Source: Lojkania enalia (Eukaryota; Ascomycota; Dothideomycetes; Pleosporales). From it: a DNA stretch of 64,000 bases. Each line of letters opens with the position of its first letter. Positions within the stretch are counted from its first letter, which is position 1. A program made the translations under genes and the position numbers. The notes under the pieces were generated by a model. That model was not told where the DNA came from. It worked only from the letters and a program-made list of their open reading frames with translations, and made no database searches. The stretch spans positions 949,719 to 1,013,718 of the forward strand of contig ML986581.1 of the NCBI GenBank assembly GCA_010094045.1, read 5' to 3'. Below are positions 32,140 to 44,375 of the stretch, piece by piece.

Positions 32140-33261
32140 TTACGTCTCTGGGTTCGGAGCTATCAAGACATCGCTGCCCCATTTCGTACCCTTCTCCGCC
32201 AAATCCAACCCCTCCTCTAAACTTTCTAGTCCAAAAGTCCCTGCAATGGTCAACCCAACTTCCTCCCCAATCACCACATTTCCGTTCACCAGCATTTGAA
32301 TGAACTGCTCAACATGCCTGCGCTCATACATGAACTGTCCTCTTACAGTGATATTCTTGTGCATCAAATGAGTATAGTTGACCACGATATTCGAGTTAAC
32401 ACCTCCCATAAGAACGGCCTGCCCGTTGCGGCGAAGGGCGCCTATAGCAGCTGAGATATGTGGCGGCGTCTCCGGACCGGATGCGGCCGGTGGAGAGAAA
32501 TCAATAAAGACATCAGCGCCTTTACCATCAGTTGACGAGAGAATCGCGCCAGTATCTTTCTGGACATCTCTAGCAAGCTTGATAGTTGTCAGCCGCTCTT
32601 TTGCGCCGGGGAACCGATACAAGTTCTGCAACCCGACTTCATCGCGTCCGATACCAATGACTTTTGCGCCCATCGCAAGCGCTGCGAGGACTGCGCCCCC
32701 AGAAAACTTGCCAGTTGCCGGGCCTACAATCACGGTCTTTCCTGGAGCGACCCCCGCAAGTTCCAGCCCGCCGTACGCAGTCAGTGTGAGATGGATAAGA
32801 GCAAAATCTTTAACGCTGTACCCTCTGCCACCCTTCTCCTTGCTCTCGAACAAGGATGGCGGCAGTACGTGAACGTTCTCAAGGGGAATCAACGCCTTCT
32901 CGCCATAATGTCCATGCCGCCAAGCATCCATCAACCGACCCCCACCGTACATACCGGTGAGCATTTGAGTGTCCGGATCATCGCGCCCGCTAATGAGCGA
33001 ATCAACCCAGACAATGTCACCAGGCTTAATGGTGACGGCGTCGGGCCCAACTACTTCGACGCGGGCGACGGATGAGTTTCCAGGCGTGAGTGGGAGAGTG
33101 ACTGGGAAGATGCCTTTGAAAAGCGCTCGAGAATAGTTTTGAAGTACAGCGTAAAGGGGGTTTACGAGGACTGAGCCGGATGTTACGGTGGGTGTAGGAA
33201 GGTCTTTGACTTCAGGTAGGTTGTCAAACGATTCCAAGATAAGGGCTTTGTAGGTCGACAT
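32140..33261 (-). CDS. Zinc-type/MDR oxidoreductase (GroES-like), NADP-binding
   Basis: An intronless 373-residue member of the medium-chain dehydrogenase/reductase superfamily. The N-terminal GroES-like half includes LVNPLYAVLQNYSRALFKG and LTPGNSSVARVEVVG, followed by KPGDIVWVD. The Rossmann half starts near 160 with TAYGGLELAGVAPG and TVIVGPATGKFSGGAVLAAL; the nucleotide loop GPATGKFSG replaces the more usual GAxGGVG. GRD after the second strand suggests NADPH preference. The structural-zinc Cys cluster and catalytic Cys/His of classical ADHs are not evident, so it is more likely a zinc-independent quinone/enone reductase-like enzyme. It is oriented like the P450 upstream (36.2-34.3 kb), about 1 kb away. 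Substrate unknown. Confidence 0.85.
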   Translation of the reverse strand: MSTYKALILESFDNLPEVKDLPTPTVTSGSVLVNPLYAVLQNYSRALFKGIFPVTLPLTPGNSSVARVEVVGPDAVTIKPGDIVWVDSLISGRDDPDTQMLTGMYGGGRLMDAWRHGHYGEKALIPLENVHVLPPSLFESKEKGGRGYSVKDFALIHLTLTAYGGLELAGVAPGKTVIVGPATGKFSGGAVLAALAMGAKVIGIGRDEVGLQNLYRFPGAKERLTTIKLARDVQKDTGAILSSTDGKGADVFIDFSPPAASGPETPPHISAAIGALRRNGQAVLMGGVNSNIVVNYTHLMHKNITVRGQFMYERRHVEQFIQMLVNGNVVIGEEVGLTIAGTFGLESLEEGLDLAEKGTKWGSDVLIAPNPET

Positions 33262-34305
33262 GGCGATGGAATTGGATATTGGCAGTTATTTTTAGTAGCT
33301 GGAGATAATTGGGTGAGGAAATATTTGGTGATGAATGATGAAGGCAGTAGTCTGACTGGAAGAGCAGTTGCCGTCGCAGATTTTATATCCCACCCGTTCA
33401 TTGTGTCGGCCTGATTTCCTTCCAATATTATACATCTCGGGAATTTCAGGTAGATGTTATTTGTATGGCCTGAGCGACTTGGGTGGGACGCCTTGGTATT
33501 TCCCTTAAATCGCATTTGATTCCGTACCCAGTCTGAATGTAAGCATCCATCGTGTCATGAAACATCTTCAACTGAAGCTCTATGGAGTGACTTTAAGTAG
33601 AATACTATATTAGTCAAAAAACAAAAAAAAAGTGGCTGCGACTATAGTCATTGCCAAGGTATTTTATTAAAGCTGAATACGACGGCGGGTATAGCTCCGG
33701 ACCAGCCAGCAATCCTACACCCGGTAGATACCATTTTCGGAAGGATAGGTAGAATACGATTCAAGGAAATCGAGCGATTTTCTGCATGAAACGCAGAATT
33801 CGCTATGACACTATAGGGCCATTGTAGCTGCTAGCCGTGACGATCAAGGCGTCAGTGGTTGTTCAGAAGCTTACTTTAGTTACTCTGAAGATGATTGGTG
33901 TTTGCAGAACCTAACTTGTTGAATTGATGAGATTATCCTGGGACGGGTTAATTTTCGCACGCAGCCTTCTGAGAAATTCTGGTGCGGAAGGCACGCCTTC
34001 CCGGTAATTAGTCATAATGTCTCCAGGCTTAAACCTATTTAAATATATTACATGATCGGCGTGCTCTACGCTATCGAGTGTACAGAGCGCTTTATGGTTG
34101 CCGTTTTTCGTCCGGATTAAGAGTTTTGGCAAGATGCATATCCTTCAGATGCAGCTGCAAAAAAAGAATGAATTTCAGCAAAAATTCGTTAACTGATGCG
34201 CTAATGTCACACACTTCCTAGTTAGCCATATTTGCTTCTCGTTCCGTTCTATAACATCGTCATTGTTGCCATTCCAGATAATTATTTTCCTTCTGTATAG
34301 AACCC
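33262..34305. other. Intergenic region with a small orphan frame
   Basis: 1.04 kb between the P450 and the MDR gene (both on -). It contains a C-rich promoter-like stretch (33262-33530, antisense view) and the small frame at 33911-34132. Confidence 0.4.
33911..34132 (-). CDS. Small orphan open frame or terminal exon, 73 codons
   Basis: Reads KLLIRTKNGNHKALC and KPGDIMTNYREGVPSAPEF before stop. It is preceded (antisense) by a good T-rich CAG 3' splice site at about 34150, so it might be the last exon of a short or broken gene. No upstream exon is evident before the P450 stop codon 170 bp away. Family not recognised; possibly a relict. Confidence 0.2.
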   Translation of the reverse strand: MPKLLIRTKNGNHKALCTLDSVEHADHVIYLNRFKPGDIMTNYREGVPSAPEFLRRLRAKINPSQDNLINSTS

Positions 34306-36210
34306 CTAGTTCTGCTGGTAGAACGTGCTCATCCTGTATTTCGTCTCGCCCTCAAACTGAGCCAAATCCGCGAGCGCTTGCTCTCCTTCTCGAATGATTG
34401 TCTGCTTAATTTCCTCGCTGCGCGGCGTAATGCTAACCTTGAAGGGCTGTGGACGCCAATTCAGACCGTTCCTGTACAACATCAGTATTATTTTGTTAAC
34501 ACCTATTCGAACCGATACTCACGTGTAGTCGAAAATGTCCACTGCGATTGGCTTCCCACTCTTATCAAGCGCAGGCTCTACCTTAAATCCCCATACCAAC
34601 CTTGCGACAGTCAACCATGTTCCTTGTTCTGCGAGCGCTTGGCCTGAGCAGACTCTCCGTCCCCAGCCAAATGTCATATAACCTTTCTCCCCAGGGAAGG
34701 GTCGGGCGTCAGGACTGTCCTTCATGAATCGGTTAGGGTTGAAACGATCTGGATCCGGAAACTCCTTCTCGTTGTGGTGAATAGCCCAGACATTTCCTTG
34801 GACCCATGTCGATTTAGGGATTAGCCAGCCGTTGTAATAATCGTCTTGCACTGGAGCATGAGGTTGACCGCCAATGATTGCAACTGAACGCCATCGGAAG
34901 ACTTCCTTGACAAAAGCGCGTATGTAAGGTAGGTCGGCGTCATCTTCAAACGAGGGGCTTCGTCCAGAGCCGACGACGCGATCCAATTCCTCCCATGCAG
35001 GAATGAGAGTCTCCGGAAAGGCGCGCATAGCAAGTATGGCGGTAATAAGAGTGCTGCTCGATGTATCAGAGCCTGCTCCGAACAGGTTGCCGGCTAGAGC
35101 TGATATTTCTTGAGGCCGGAGGTTGTATTTAGGCTTCTCTTTAAAGAGAAATTTCGAGTAGCATTCATCATGGCCGGGATTTGTGTTGGCTTCCTCTGCG
35201 AGAGAATAGAAGAAATCATGCCCACGGTGAGATCGCTTCTTAGATCCAAGCCCATGTTTCCACGGTGCAAATTCGGTAGGGACCTTGGCGAGAACTGTTC
35301 GTAGTTAGCACACTTTATTCATGATGGGAGATAACAGAACATACCTGGAAAAGTTTCTAGCAACATTGGGAATGTCTTGCCCGGTACGTTAAGATCGGCG
35401 GCATGATGCATCACCTTAATGACTTCAGTAATGATAGGATCTTTAGGATCACCAACTCTGCGTCCGAAGCCAATAATGGACACGACGCTAGTCGCGTAGC
35501 GTTCGAAGTGCGCGACATACTCTTCAGGAGCTGTAAGCATGTCATAAGCCACTACTTTGCTCTCGTCGTTCTGGAAATCGCGATATCTTTTCACTTGCTG
35601 AATGCCAACGCCTTGGTGCATTAGTTTCCTTTGCACCCGAAATCGGTCTCTCTGAGCCTGGGACACTGTAATCATATTGACGAGGTTATTTTGCCCCGCT
35701 CCAAGTTCCGCAAAGACCAACATGCGAGGCCGGGAGCAGTAGATGCCCGCTCGTTTATCGAGAAGTTCATTAGCGGCCCATGCATCGTTGATCCATACTG
35801 TTGGGTTCCTGTAGTAACTTAAGTAACCTTATAGGGGGAGGCAGTTCTTCGTGGGTAGCTAACCTTCCGATCCAAACAGTTATCAGGGGCGATTTGTATT
35901 TTTTGGATAAGTCCTCGAACCAGAACCAGGGCTTAACGTCAGGAAGCTGAAAGGTGTTGCCAACAATCGGGAGAGGCAGAGGACCAGGGGGCTACACTTC
36001 GGTCAATATACATGATGTTCGTTTATCATACAATTACGAATGGCTACTGACCATCTTTGATCTTAGATATAGCATCCGAGCATAATCTGCTAAAATGCCC
36101 ATAAGGGCTGTGACAACCACCGCCAATAGGACATTTCCGGCGCCAAATTTCGATATACCATGCTGCAAATAGTGCAGCGGCAACGCTGCGAATAGTTGCT
36201 CTACGGCCAT
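34306..36210 (-). CDS. Cytochrome P450 monooxygenase
   Basis: Five exons (36210-36052, 35991-35864, 35808-35345, 35294-34523, 34471-34306) with introns of 60, 55, 50 and 51 bp give 562 residues. Order of landmarks: an N-terminal membrane anchor (LLAVVVTALMGILADYA), the proline hinge PPGPLPLPIVGN, the I-helix oxygen-binding AGNLFGAGSDTSSS, the K-helix EVFR (ExxR), and the heme loop FGWGRRVCSGQ with the axial Cys. It should sit in the ER membrane and need a CPR partner. It is of the microsomal group, resembling fungal 'CYP2-like' mould P450s such as those of sterigmatocystin-type pathways in general layout, but the subfamily is undetermined. It neighbours MDR, FAD-monooxygenase and SDR genes, suggesting joint oxidation of a small molecule. 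All key motifs are intact. Confidence 0.93.
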
Positions 36211-38513
36211 GACTTTGCTGCCTTTAGAGGCTAAACGGAGATGTTTGGGGGTGAAGTCGAAGTCGTTCCAAGGTTTCGTTTGAGAATGTCGTAGAATACA
36301 CCAGGGTTCTGCAGCCACTCCCACAAGGATATTAAATGGCCAATGACAAACAGATACACACTGCAGTGGCGAGCGCAGTGGGGGTAGTGTACCTATCGAG
36401 AAAAGCGATATGCGTTGAACATTTGTCAGGTGCAAGGGCATACACATAACCTTCCCCACATCCTTGTGGTGGGGCAGACGCCCGGCAATTTCGAGGACGA
36501 TCTATCATTGGAAGCCGAGTAGCCGTTAGATTTCCGTTTGCTGTTCTTACGCCTCTGGATAGATGCATAACACGATGGAGACGAGTTTTAATCCATGCAA
36601 TCAATTCGCAGTGCGCCTTTGATTCGATACCTATCGCAACCCACACAGCCGAGGCGTAACCGAGATCTGGGCAATCGGAGCATGTCACGACCTGTGCTTA
36701 GAAAGCTATCTAGAAACGCTATCAACCAAAACAATGCGCGACCAAATGCATTTAGGTGCATCTCTTATGGCAGGAAAGATGCCAGTGGGGCATTATGAGC
36801 TACTTCAGAATCTTCTATTAGCGATATCGAGGAATATAGCGACATTTGACTTAAGCATTAACCTCAATAGTTACTAAATAGAAACACATGAAGCCCTTGC
36901 ATATACTCTGTATTAAAATGTAAGATAGATGAATAATGATGCAATTAGAGGGACGCGAAGGATGAAGGAAGTCATAAAAGTAAACAGATACCGAAAATGT
37001 AGGCACGTGCCTCTCGCTTCGGCATCCACGAAGTCTGGAACATAGGCCATCCGATAAGGCTTCAACATGACAAAATGCTTTGGGGTCTCATTAAGGCTTT
37101 TCATCTAATTTATAACTCTCTAAGAATTATTCGAGTATAAATTTCCGGTCAAGTGTGAGAGGAATTTGGAATTTCAGTGCTCAGAATTGATAGCCAGGGA
37201 CAATATAGGGGTTTTAACATCGTTTAATAAGACTTGTCAATAGCCAGATGCTGGATAAATCCCGAAAGGATGGGTCTTGTACATTTCCCCTCACCCAAAA
37301 AAAACCTCGGTCGGCACGGATGCATCACTAGAAGTATTGCAATATTTATAATGTCCAAAGCAACGAGACGTCTTAAGATACAACCACCGCAGGATGTTCG
37401 GGGTCCTTCAAGAATCACAGCTGATCTTGAGTGGAAAATGGGACGACCCCGAGCCATGTAAGGCAGGATTTTTTTCGGAAAGAATACCACAGGAAACGTT
37501 CACAAGTTAGGTGAGACCCCGGAACCCTTTGTACTTTTGTAATCGGGCTATCTAAATTCAATATAGAATTAAAACATAGGGTATTCACCTCCCCCCCGCC
37601 AAAAAAAAAAAAATTTTTTTCTTAGGAAGGAATAGGGTGCACCTGACAGGATTCGCCACTAATAATTATCTAAGAGATAAATACTAGTTGCTCTTGCCTT
37701 GGACCCAATAATAGCATCATAAAATATGCAGCGTCGTAACTAGTCTCCTAACCCGAAAATCGATGTGTTCCCCGCAATTCCCCCAGCTATTCCTCCACGT
37801 TCCACTTCCCCAACTTTTACTGCTCACGAGCTTCGTTGCGAGACGGATTAGAACCGTGCTAGTTCCATCTGCCGGTTGTTCTAAAAGCGAAACCCCAGGT
37901 CGTCCAAGGTCACTATCCGAAAGCTAACTCGACAGCCTCGCAAGTCTGACACGTGGATCACGGCCTGGACACAATATTTGCAGGGGCGTCTAACGGGCAA
38001 CAGGATAGCTTGCAGCTTGGTCCGTGGCGTATTACTCGTCGTGGCCTATATTGCCGGTGTTATTATCCCGAACAGGTGGTACAGCCGTTAAGCGCATGCA
38101 GATGACCCTAAAGCGTGGACGTCCATTCACGCTGGGCAAATTGCAGACCCCTATATTCCAAGTTAAGGTGCCCATTCTTACCCCACGGGCCTCTAATTCG
38201 AAGCGACATTTTAACATCCTAGGATTAACATTATATTGATTGGCTCTATTGGTACCCGCCCCCGCATCCCCACATATTAGATTGCAGCAAACATCCTGGG
38301 GTATTCTGCAGTGATCGGCAAATATGGAGCCCTAGATGAATTGGGTCAGATCGACATTGCCATGAGAGATAATTCATATAGATGCACCCGGAGAAGCAAT
38401 GCTGTGACACCCACCTCTGCAACTTGTGCATACAAGTTCATGTCCTTTCCTTCCTCAACTCATTATTCTTCATAACTAAACAGCCTTTGGGAGAACCTAA
38501 GAGATCTTTCACC
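36211..38513. other. Intergenic region
   Basis: 2.3 kb, divergent between the P450 (-) and the sugar-type transporter (+). Short frames on both strands (36332-36688, 37224-37490, 37234-37461) lack motifs or splice structure. A mononucleotide run occurs near 37604-37620 (A then T). Likely promoters on both sides and possibly old debris. Confidence 0.45.
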
Positions 38514-40329
38514 ATGCCTGAAGCCTCTACGGGAAAGGGGTTGTTGGAAAATTGGAAATGTCTCCTGGCATGCACCTTAGTATCCATGTCACCATTCCAA
38601 TATGGCATTGATTTTAGTCTCATTGGTGGCCTTCAGGCAATGCCCGGATTCCTACGGGTATGTTCTGCGATTCACAAGGTGTTAGTGGTGACAGCTAACA
38701 ACAGCACAGGTCTACGGACACAAAGACCCCTCAGTTCCGATCGGTTACAACATCTCAACTGGAAGACAACAGCTCATTTCCTCATTGATGACACTTGGGG
38801 CTTTCATTAGTTCATCTAGTGCTGGTCTGCTTGCATCGTATCTTGGACGAAGGCCCTGTCTCTGGATGGCATGCGTCCTCTGCTGCGCTTCAAACGTGAT
38901 TATGATGACTACAACCAACATGTCAGGGCTCTATGCTGGCCGTTTTCTCATTGGAATTGCCAATGGGTGGCTCATGACCTTCTCACAGCTTTACATACAA
39001 GTGAGTCTCGCTCTATCACATCCAAGTTTAGTGCTAAGCATCATGATAGGAAAGCGCACCAGCCCGGTACCGAGGTTTAATGATCTCCGTATTTCAATTC
39101 TGGACTTCCATCGGCTCGCTCCTCGGTACGATTGTTGACAATGCTACGCACTCGCTCCCCGGTAGAGACAGTTATATTATTCCTCTTGGCATAATTTACA
39201 TCGTTCCATTCCTTATGGGAGTGGGCATGATATTCATCCCAGAATCCCCTCGCTGGTTGCTCCTTCAAGATAAGACTGAACAAGCAAGGAAAAGCTTGTT
39301 GTGGATGCGACCACATCCGGAGGCAGTTCCAGATGAAATGGATGATATTCAGACTGCTATCTTGGCCGAGAAAGAACTGGCTAGCAGTGCAAGCATCATC
39401 GATATCTGGAAAAATCCGATTGATCGTCGACGTACCTTGTTGGCTGTTGCCGCTATCTCGACTCAAGCCGCATCTGGGGCTATGTTCATGATTGGTACGC
39501 CCTAATCCACTCGCTTAGATTTTATGTTTAACCATTTCGCAGCGTATGGTACCTACTTTTTCGAAATGGCCCACGTCGGGAACGCCTTCCAGAATACTTG
39601 TATCCTGACCGCCGTCGGCGTCGCAGTGATTATGATTAACAGTGCCGTAATTTCAAAGATTGGCCGCCGTAGGGTTTTCTTGATGATTGGCATGTTTATT
39701 TGTGGTGTTTCTCAATTCGCAGTTGCAGCTGTGTATCACGTCCACCCTGGCACTGTCAGCACCGGCAAAGCCATCGTCGGTCTATCTGTTGTCTATATTA
39801 TGGGTTATAACGGTATGGTCGCTACATACGCGTGGTTGGCTGGTGGAGGTTTGCATTCCCGAGACTATGGCGATCTAAACGCATTGCTAATAATGCTAGA
39901 AATTCCATCCCAACGCCTTAGATCTTATACATTCGGTATTGCAGCAGCCGTGGGCTTCGCAGGCGCATGGCTTGCTACATTCACAGCCCCTTACTTCATC
40001 AATCCTGATTCCCTGAACTGGGGTCCCGAGTATGGTATGCAATATTGACCCCTTGATGTCCCTGATGGAGCCGGTAACTAACATGAATAGGCTGGATCTG
40101 GGGACCCTCTTGCATGCTCACTGTGGTCTGGGTCTACTTCTACCTTCCAGAGATTAAGAACAGGACTCTTGAGGAGATTGATGAAATGTTCGAAGCTAAA
40201 CTCCCAGCAAGAAAGTTCAGGAAGTATGTTTGCACTGGAAGGCATATCACTGACAACAAAGTTGCGGTGGACACGAAGAGCGAGGAGAATGTGGAGAAAG
40301 AGGCTACAGTGCATATTGAGAAGACTTAA
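38514..40329 (+). CDS. MFS sugar transporter (Pfam Sugar_tr type)
   Basis: Exons 38514-38657, 38710-39000, 39050-39494, 39543-40034 and 40091-40329 (introns 48-56 bp) encode 536 residues. Family hallmarks in order: GRRP after TM2, GRFLIGIANGW, ESAPARYRG, PESPRWLL before the central loop, GRRRVFL after TM8, and PEIKNRTLEEIDEMF after the last TM (the PET-x-G-x-T-L-E-E-ID-FE motif). This group imports hexoses, disaccharides or related polyols by H+ symport at the plasma membrane. The start ATG is the first in a long frame preceded by a C/T-rich leader. Lying among the oxidoreductase genes, it could import the substrate or a glycoside of it (inference). Confidence 0.93.
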
Positions 40330-40896
40330 ACCTGAGCGGCCAGAGTCAGAAGTTCTTAATGTTGACCTGATTGAGCGGGAGACTGTTGGAATTGGATGTA
40401 TTTGGGTTAATGGACGTCGAGGGTCGGGGCTTAGTTGTAGAATTGCTAAATTTGTAACGGTAGTTATGAATGATGAGATATGTTCACTTCAAATACAGAT
40501 TCTGGCCAATTTATCTGAATTGCCATGCAGCTGTCTAATGTAAAATGTTACAAAGGATTGTCAAGGTTAGGACAATTAAAGCTAAGAAAATAGCTTCGAA
40601 CTTAACCCCCTAATAGTTACACAACATCCTCTGCATATCCGATATTCCATGTCTCAGCCCTATGCACCAAAACACGTTGCACACGTTGGCAAACCCGGTA
40701 GCGTAATGATGGACCCCACGCCAATGCTCCGAGCGTGGCTGAGCTCGTCCTAGGCATCCAGAACGTGGGAGCAAAAATCAGACAGGCACAAGACCAAGCC
40801 AAGAGATTTATAGTAGCGGCTAGCTACAAGTTGAACAAAATGGTGGTATTGATTGAAAAGTAATGTGTACACAATAATTGAGGACTCGACGCCCGT
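40330..40896. other. Intergenic region between converging genes
   Basis: 567 bp, 3' ends only. Short frames here (e.g. to 40543 on +, 40617-40802 on -) are continuations or chance. Confidence 0.5.
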
Positions 40897-42361
40897 TTAT
40901 GCGGCTGTGGCTGTTACATTGGCAATAATTTCATCTCCAACCTCCTCTGTATGCTTTTCAGTATCGAATGCAAAAATCCAGTCCTCACGCGGAAACTGGA
41001 TAGTCTCAGGGTTTTTCTTCACGACCTCCCAGTCCGTCTTGTGCCACATATCCCTCGTTGTCTCACCTGTCTTTTGCACTTTCCTGACACGATCGTATCG
41101 CACTTCCTGATAGGCCCTCAATGCACCCTTAATATTATTCTTTCCTGCCTTACGGAGAAGGACGGCGAGGGTAACGCCGTCCTCTAACGCCTGTGTAGCG
41201 CCCTGCGCGCTTGTTGGTAAGAAAGGATGCGCGGCGTCACCTACGAGACAGATCCTTCCGTGGCCTGGCGCACTACCGTAGCCTGACACCCAAGTGGGCA
41301 GCGGATCCCGGTATACAAGCTTCCAATCTACGAGTACCGATTCAGGAGTCTTAGATACGATCTTCTTACACATGGGATCCCAGCCTTCGAGGACCTTGTA
41401 GACGTCTTTGAGGTAGCCGGGGAAGGACCACGATTCAGCGATGTCGGCTTCGTCGCGGTGCGTGAGCACCCAACAGCAGTCTGAGCCGTCCTTGATGGTG
41501 CTGAAGAGAAAGTGAACGTCGGGCCCTGAACAGAGAATGAGTTGGAAGTGGAATGGTTATGAGAGGAAGTGCCCACCTATCCAACCGTTGAAAGTGTCGC
41601 CGTTCTCGCAAAATTGCTTAGTCTCTGGGTCCGCAAGCATGTCTTTGTTGCTGAACCATGCTCTCCAAACTGCATAGCCTGATGACTTTGGCTTGTCTTC
41701 GTAGCCTAGGACGAGTGTTCGCGCTTTGCTTCGTACACCGTCGCTGCCAATAACAACATCTCCTTCCACTTTCGTGCCATTCTCTAGAATGATGCCCGCG
41801 CCAGCTTCCGTTTCGAAATAGTTTTCTACTCGGTGCCCAAGATTGATTTCCACGCCAATCTCCTTGGCATAATTAAAGACAACCTCATGTAATTCTCCCC
41901 GATGACCGTTGAATACAGGTGCCGTCTCATCCTTCACGGGAGTCTTCTGGTTGATAACGATCTCCCCGGTGTCCCACTTGTGGATATTAAACCCATAATC
42001 GGTGAGATCAATGGAAAGCTCACGCATTTTGCGAGATATCTTTCCATTAGACCATCTATGGAAGATGCGGCCTGCATTGGGGCCGAAAGAGATAATATCT
42101 CCAAGTATCTTGAGCTCTGGAAACGCTTCGTAGATTACAGGTGAGTGGCCTTGTCGGACGCATTCTATGGCTGCTGTGAGGCCGCCGAATCCTGAAAGTA
42201 TGTAAGCAGATAAGGTAATGAATGATTGAAACTGATGTGAAATCCAACATACCAGCGCCAACAATAATGACCTTGATGCCTGTTGACGGTTTCGTTTCCA
42301 AAGTCTCTGAAACCGCCATTTTGGGGAGCTTTGACTCGTCGATCTTTGCACGAAGTGGCAT
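40897..42361 (-). CDS. FAD-dependent monooxygenase, salicylate hydroxylase-like
   Basis: Exons 42361-42253, 42191-41577 and 41525-40897 (introns 61 and 51 bp) give 450 residues. An alternative ATG at 42319 would shorten the protein by 14. The FAD-binding GxGxxG appears across the first junction (IIVGAGFGGLTAA), the DG motif as GSDGVRSKAR, and the GD motif as GDAAHPFLPTSAQGATQALED: the three signatures of class A flavoprotein hydroxylases. Such enzymes use NAD(P)H and O2 to hydroxylate aromatic or phenolic rings in the cytosol, as in catabolism of salicylate-type acids or in secondary metabolism. It forms a divergent pair with the SDR gene (43193 on +) across about 830 bp. Substrate is not predictable. 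Confidence 0.92.
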
Positions 42362-43192
42362 GCGTCGCAACTTCAATTGGACTCTGGGACGTATCCTAGG
42401 CTCGGACGAAACTTGACGAACTCAATTTTAAAGTTCTAGGAGAGTAAAGGAAAGATGTAAGCTTCAACAAAAAGATATCCAGAACCCCAGAACCCGCGTC
42501 CGTTCCCTCGTAGTGGGGCTCAGCATCCCGGATCATCGTATGCCCTTAGCCTATAGCATTCTTCAAGAAATCATCTGACAACGGTCTGATTTCTTCCGAG
42601 TATCTAGGCGACATGCTCCCGATGTCCGATGGAACCGATGTGAGGTTGCACAATTGCCGGTCTAGCCCGCCAGTCATCGTCCGTTCTGGATAGCGATTCA
42701 CGCACCGCTCTATGATAGTTTCGCGCCTAGTTCAAGACTCCGAGGCGGTTCGTGGAGGGGTGGAGGTACATCTGCCGAATATATTGCTTGTTCTCGTGAC
42801 TTGATGTGAAAGACCCAGTGTTAGTTGGGGTGAATACGTGCCCCACATCCCCGCAACACGAACCCCGCATACGAATTGCACGACGCTATACCATTTGGGG
42901 TTTGAGATGGCTTGCAAACACCACGCATGCGCTCGGGCGATGGCTTGTGGAGAAATCTCGGGCCTAGAGATGAAACCTGGATGGCGGCGAGACTTGGAGT
43001 AAATCTGCCGGGAGATATCACCTGAAGTATGGTAGCTGGACGTGCAAACCCAGGTTCGAGAGTGCGGCCTGGACTATCTAGGAGGTTAGGGCCGATAGAG
43101 TTGACAGACACGTGGGGCTTGAGCTTAAATCAACTGATAGGTTATGACACATTCTCTAAAATATTTTCCGACTGAAACGACAGCGGTGCAAA
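42362..43192. promoter_or_regulatory. Divergent promoter region between FAD monooxygenase and SDR
   Basis: 831 bp between two divergent start codons. It contains no supportable gene; an open frame at 42821-43111 (-) has no motifs. A shared control region is plausible. Confidence 0.4.
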
Positions 43193-44375
43193 ATGACGAT
43201 AACACTGACACATCCGGAGTGGAATCAGGAAACGAGCGGCCTTCAAGTTGCAAAGGCGTTCGGCGACCAAATTCGTGGGAAGAATGGTGACATATGTCCG
43301 ACAGAATGAGAGAATCTCCAAAATTAACCTATATGTAGTTCTCATAACTGGCGTTAGCCCCGAGAGCATAGGTTCCTCCACCGCCGTCGCCGTCGCGTCT
43401 CAAAATCCTTCGCTCCTTGTTCTCGCATCTCGAACTCAATCCAAACTCGATGAAGTCGTTAAACAAATCAGAGATGCCTACTCCGATGTCAAAGTTAAAA
43501 CTGTCCTTCTGGACCTCATGTCGCAAGAGGCTGTTAAGAAAGCTGCCGCCGACGTTGCAAAACTTACCGACAGTTTAGACATCATCATCAACAATGCTGG
43601 CATAATGTCGCCTAAGAAGCTCTGGACGGCCGAGGGAATAGAAGGACAGTTCGGTAGCAACCACATCGGACACTTTTTATTCACGAATCTACTCATGTCG
43701 CAGCTCCTGAATGCGGCGAAGACAAACCCACCCGGCGCAACACGTGTGGTAAATCTCACCAGTCTTGGACACCGTTTGAGCCCAGTGAGGTTTCATGACT
43801 ACAACTTCGATGGTAGCCCAATACCAGATGAAGAGAAGCATCCCGAGAACCTACCGCCACTATTCTTGAAAACGTTGGAAGGCGAAGGCACGTATAATGG
43901 GTACATTGCGTATGGTCAGGCGAAAAGCGCAAACATTCTTTACTCAATTGGTCTAAATTCTCGATTGAATAAGGAAGGTATCGTAAGCTATTCAGTGCAT
44001 CCAGGCTGTAAGTTTCTTTTCTTCATCGACGCTCTGGAGAACAAATGCTAAGAACCATAGCAATATGGACTGGGCTGAGTCGAGACCTCGATGCAGACGG
44101 CGAAGCAGCAATCCGAAATACGAGCCCTTTCTGGAAAAACCAAGATCAAGGATCTGCGACCACCCTGGTCGCAGCTTTGGACCCTGCGTTGAACAGTACG
44201 TATATCATTTTAAGGGAGCTTAGGACATAGCTAATGGAGTTTTAAAGAGCCCCAAGGCATATTGCTTCACGACTGTCAGGTCATTGAGGCAGCACCGCAT
44301 GCTACGGATCCGAAGATCGCTGACAGATTATGGGCATTGAGTGAGAAGCTTGTCAAGAGAGAATTTAAACTATAA
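43193..44375 (+). CDS. Short-chain dehydrogenase/reductase (SDR)
   Basis: Exons 43193-43286, 43339-44007, 44061-44195 and 44248-44375 (introns 52-53 bp) encode 341 residues. The first exon supplies MTITLTHPEWNQETSG and joins to VLITGVSPESIGSS, an expanded glycine-rich cofactor loop. Then come NNAG (INNAGIM), the catalytic Ser in NLTSLGH, and YxxxK as YGQAKSA, so the Ser-Tyr-Lys triad is complete. Downstream VHPGSIWTGLSRDL and a C-terminal extension (~60 aa) place it with the extended fungal SDRs related to WWOX/retinol-dehydrogenase-like enzymes. It probably reduces or oxidises a carbonyl/alcohol with NADP(H) in the cytosol. The Gly-loop (TGVSPESIG instead of TGxxxGIG) keeps the last Gly and is somewhat unusual. 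Confidence 0.9.

Noticed and set aside
36332..36688. 118-codon antisense frame as a gene
   Set aside because: Overlaps the P450 promoter area, has no domain or intron logic, and no similarity that I recognise.
37224..37490. Complementary frames on both strands as small genes
   Set aside because: Mutually antisense, low complexity, without family motifs.
43060..43090. tRNA B-box-like ggttcga
   Set aside because: No matching A box, acceptor stem or cloverleaf around it.
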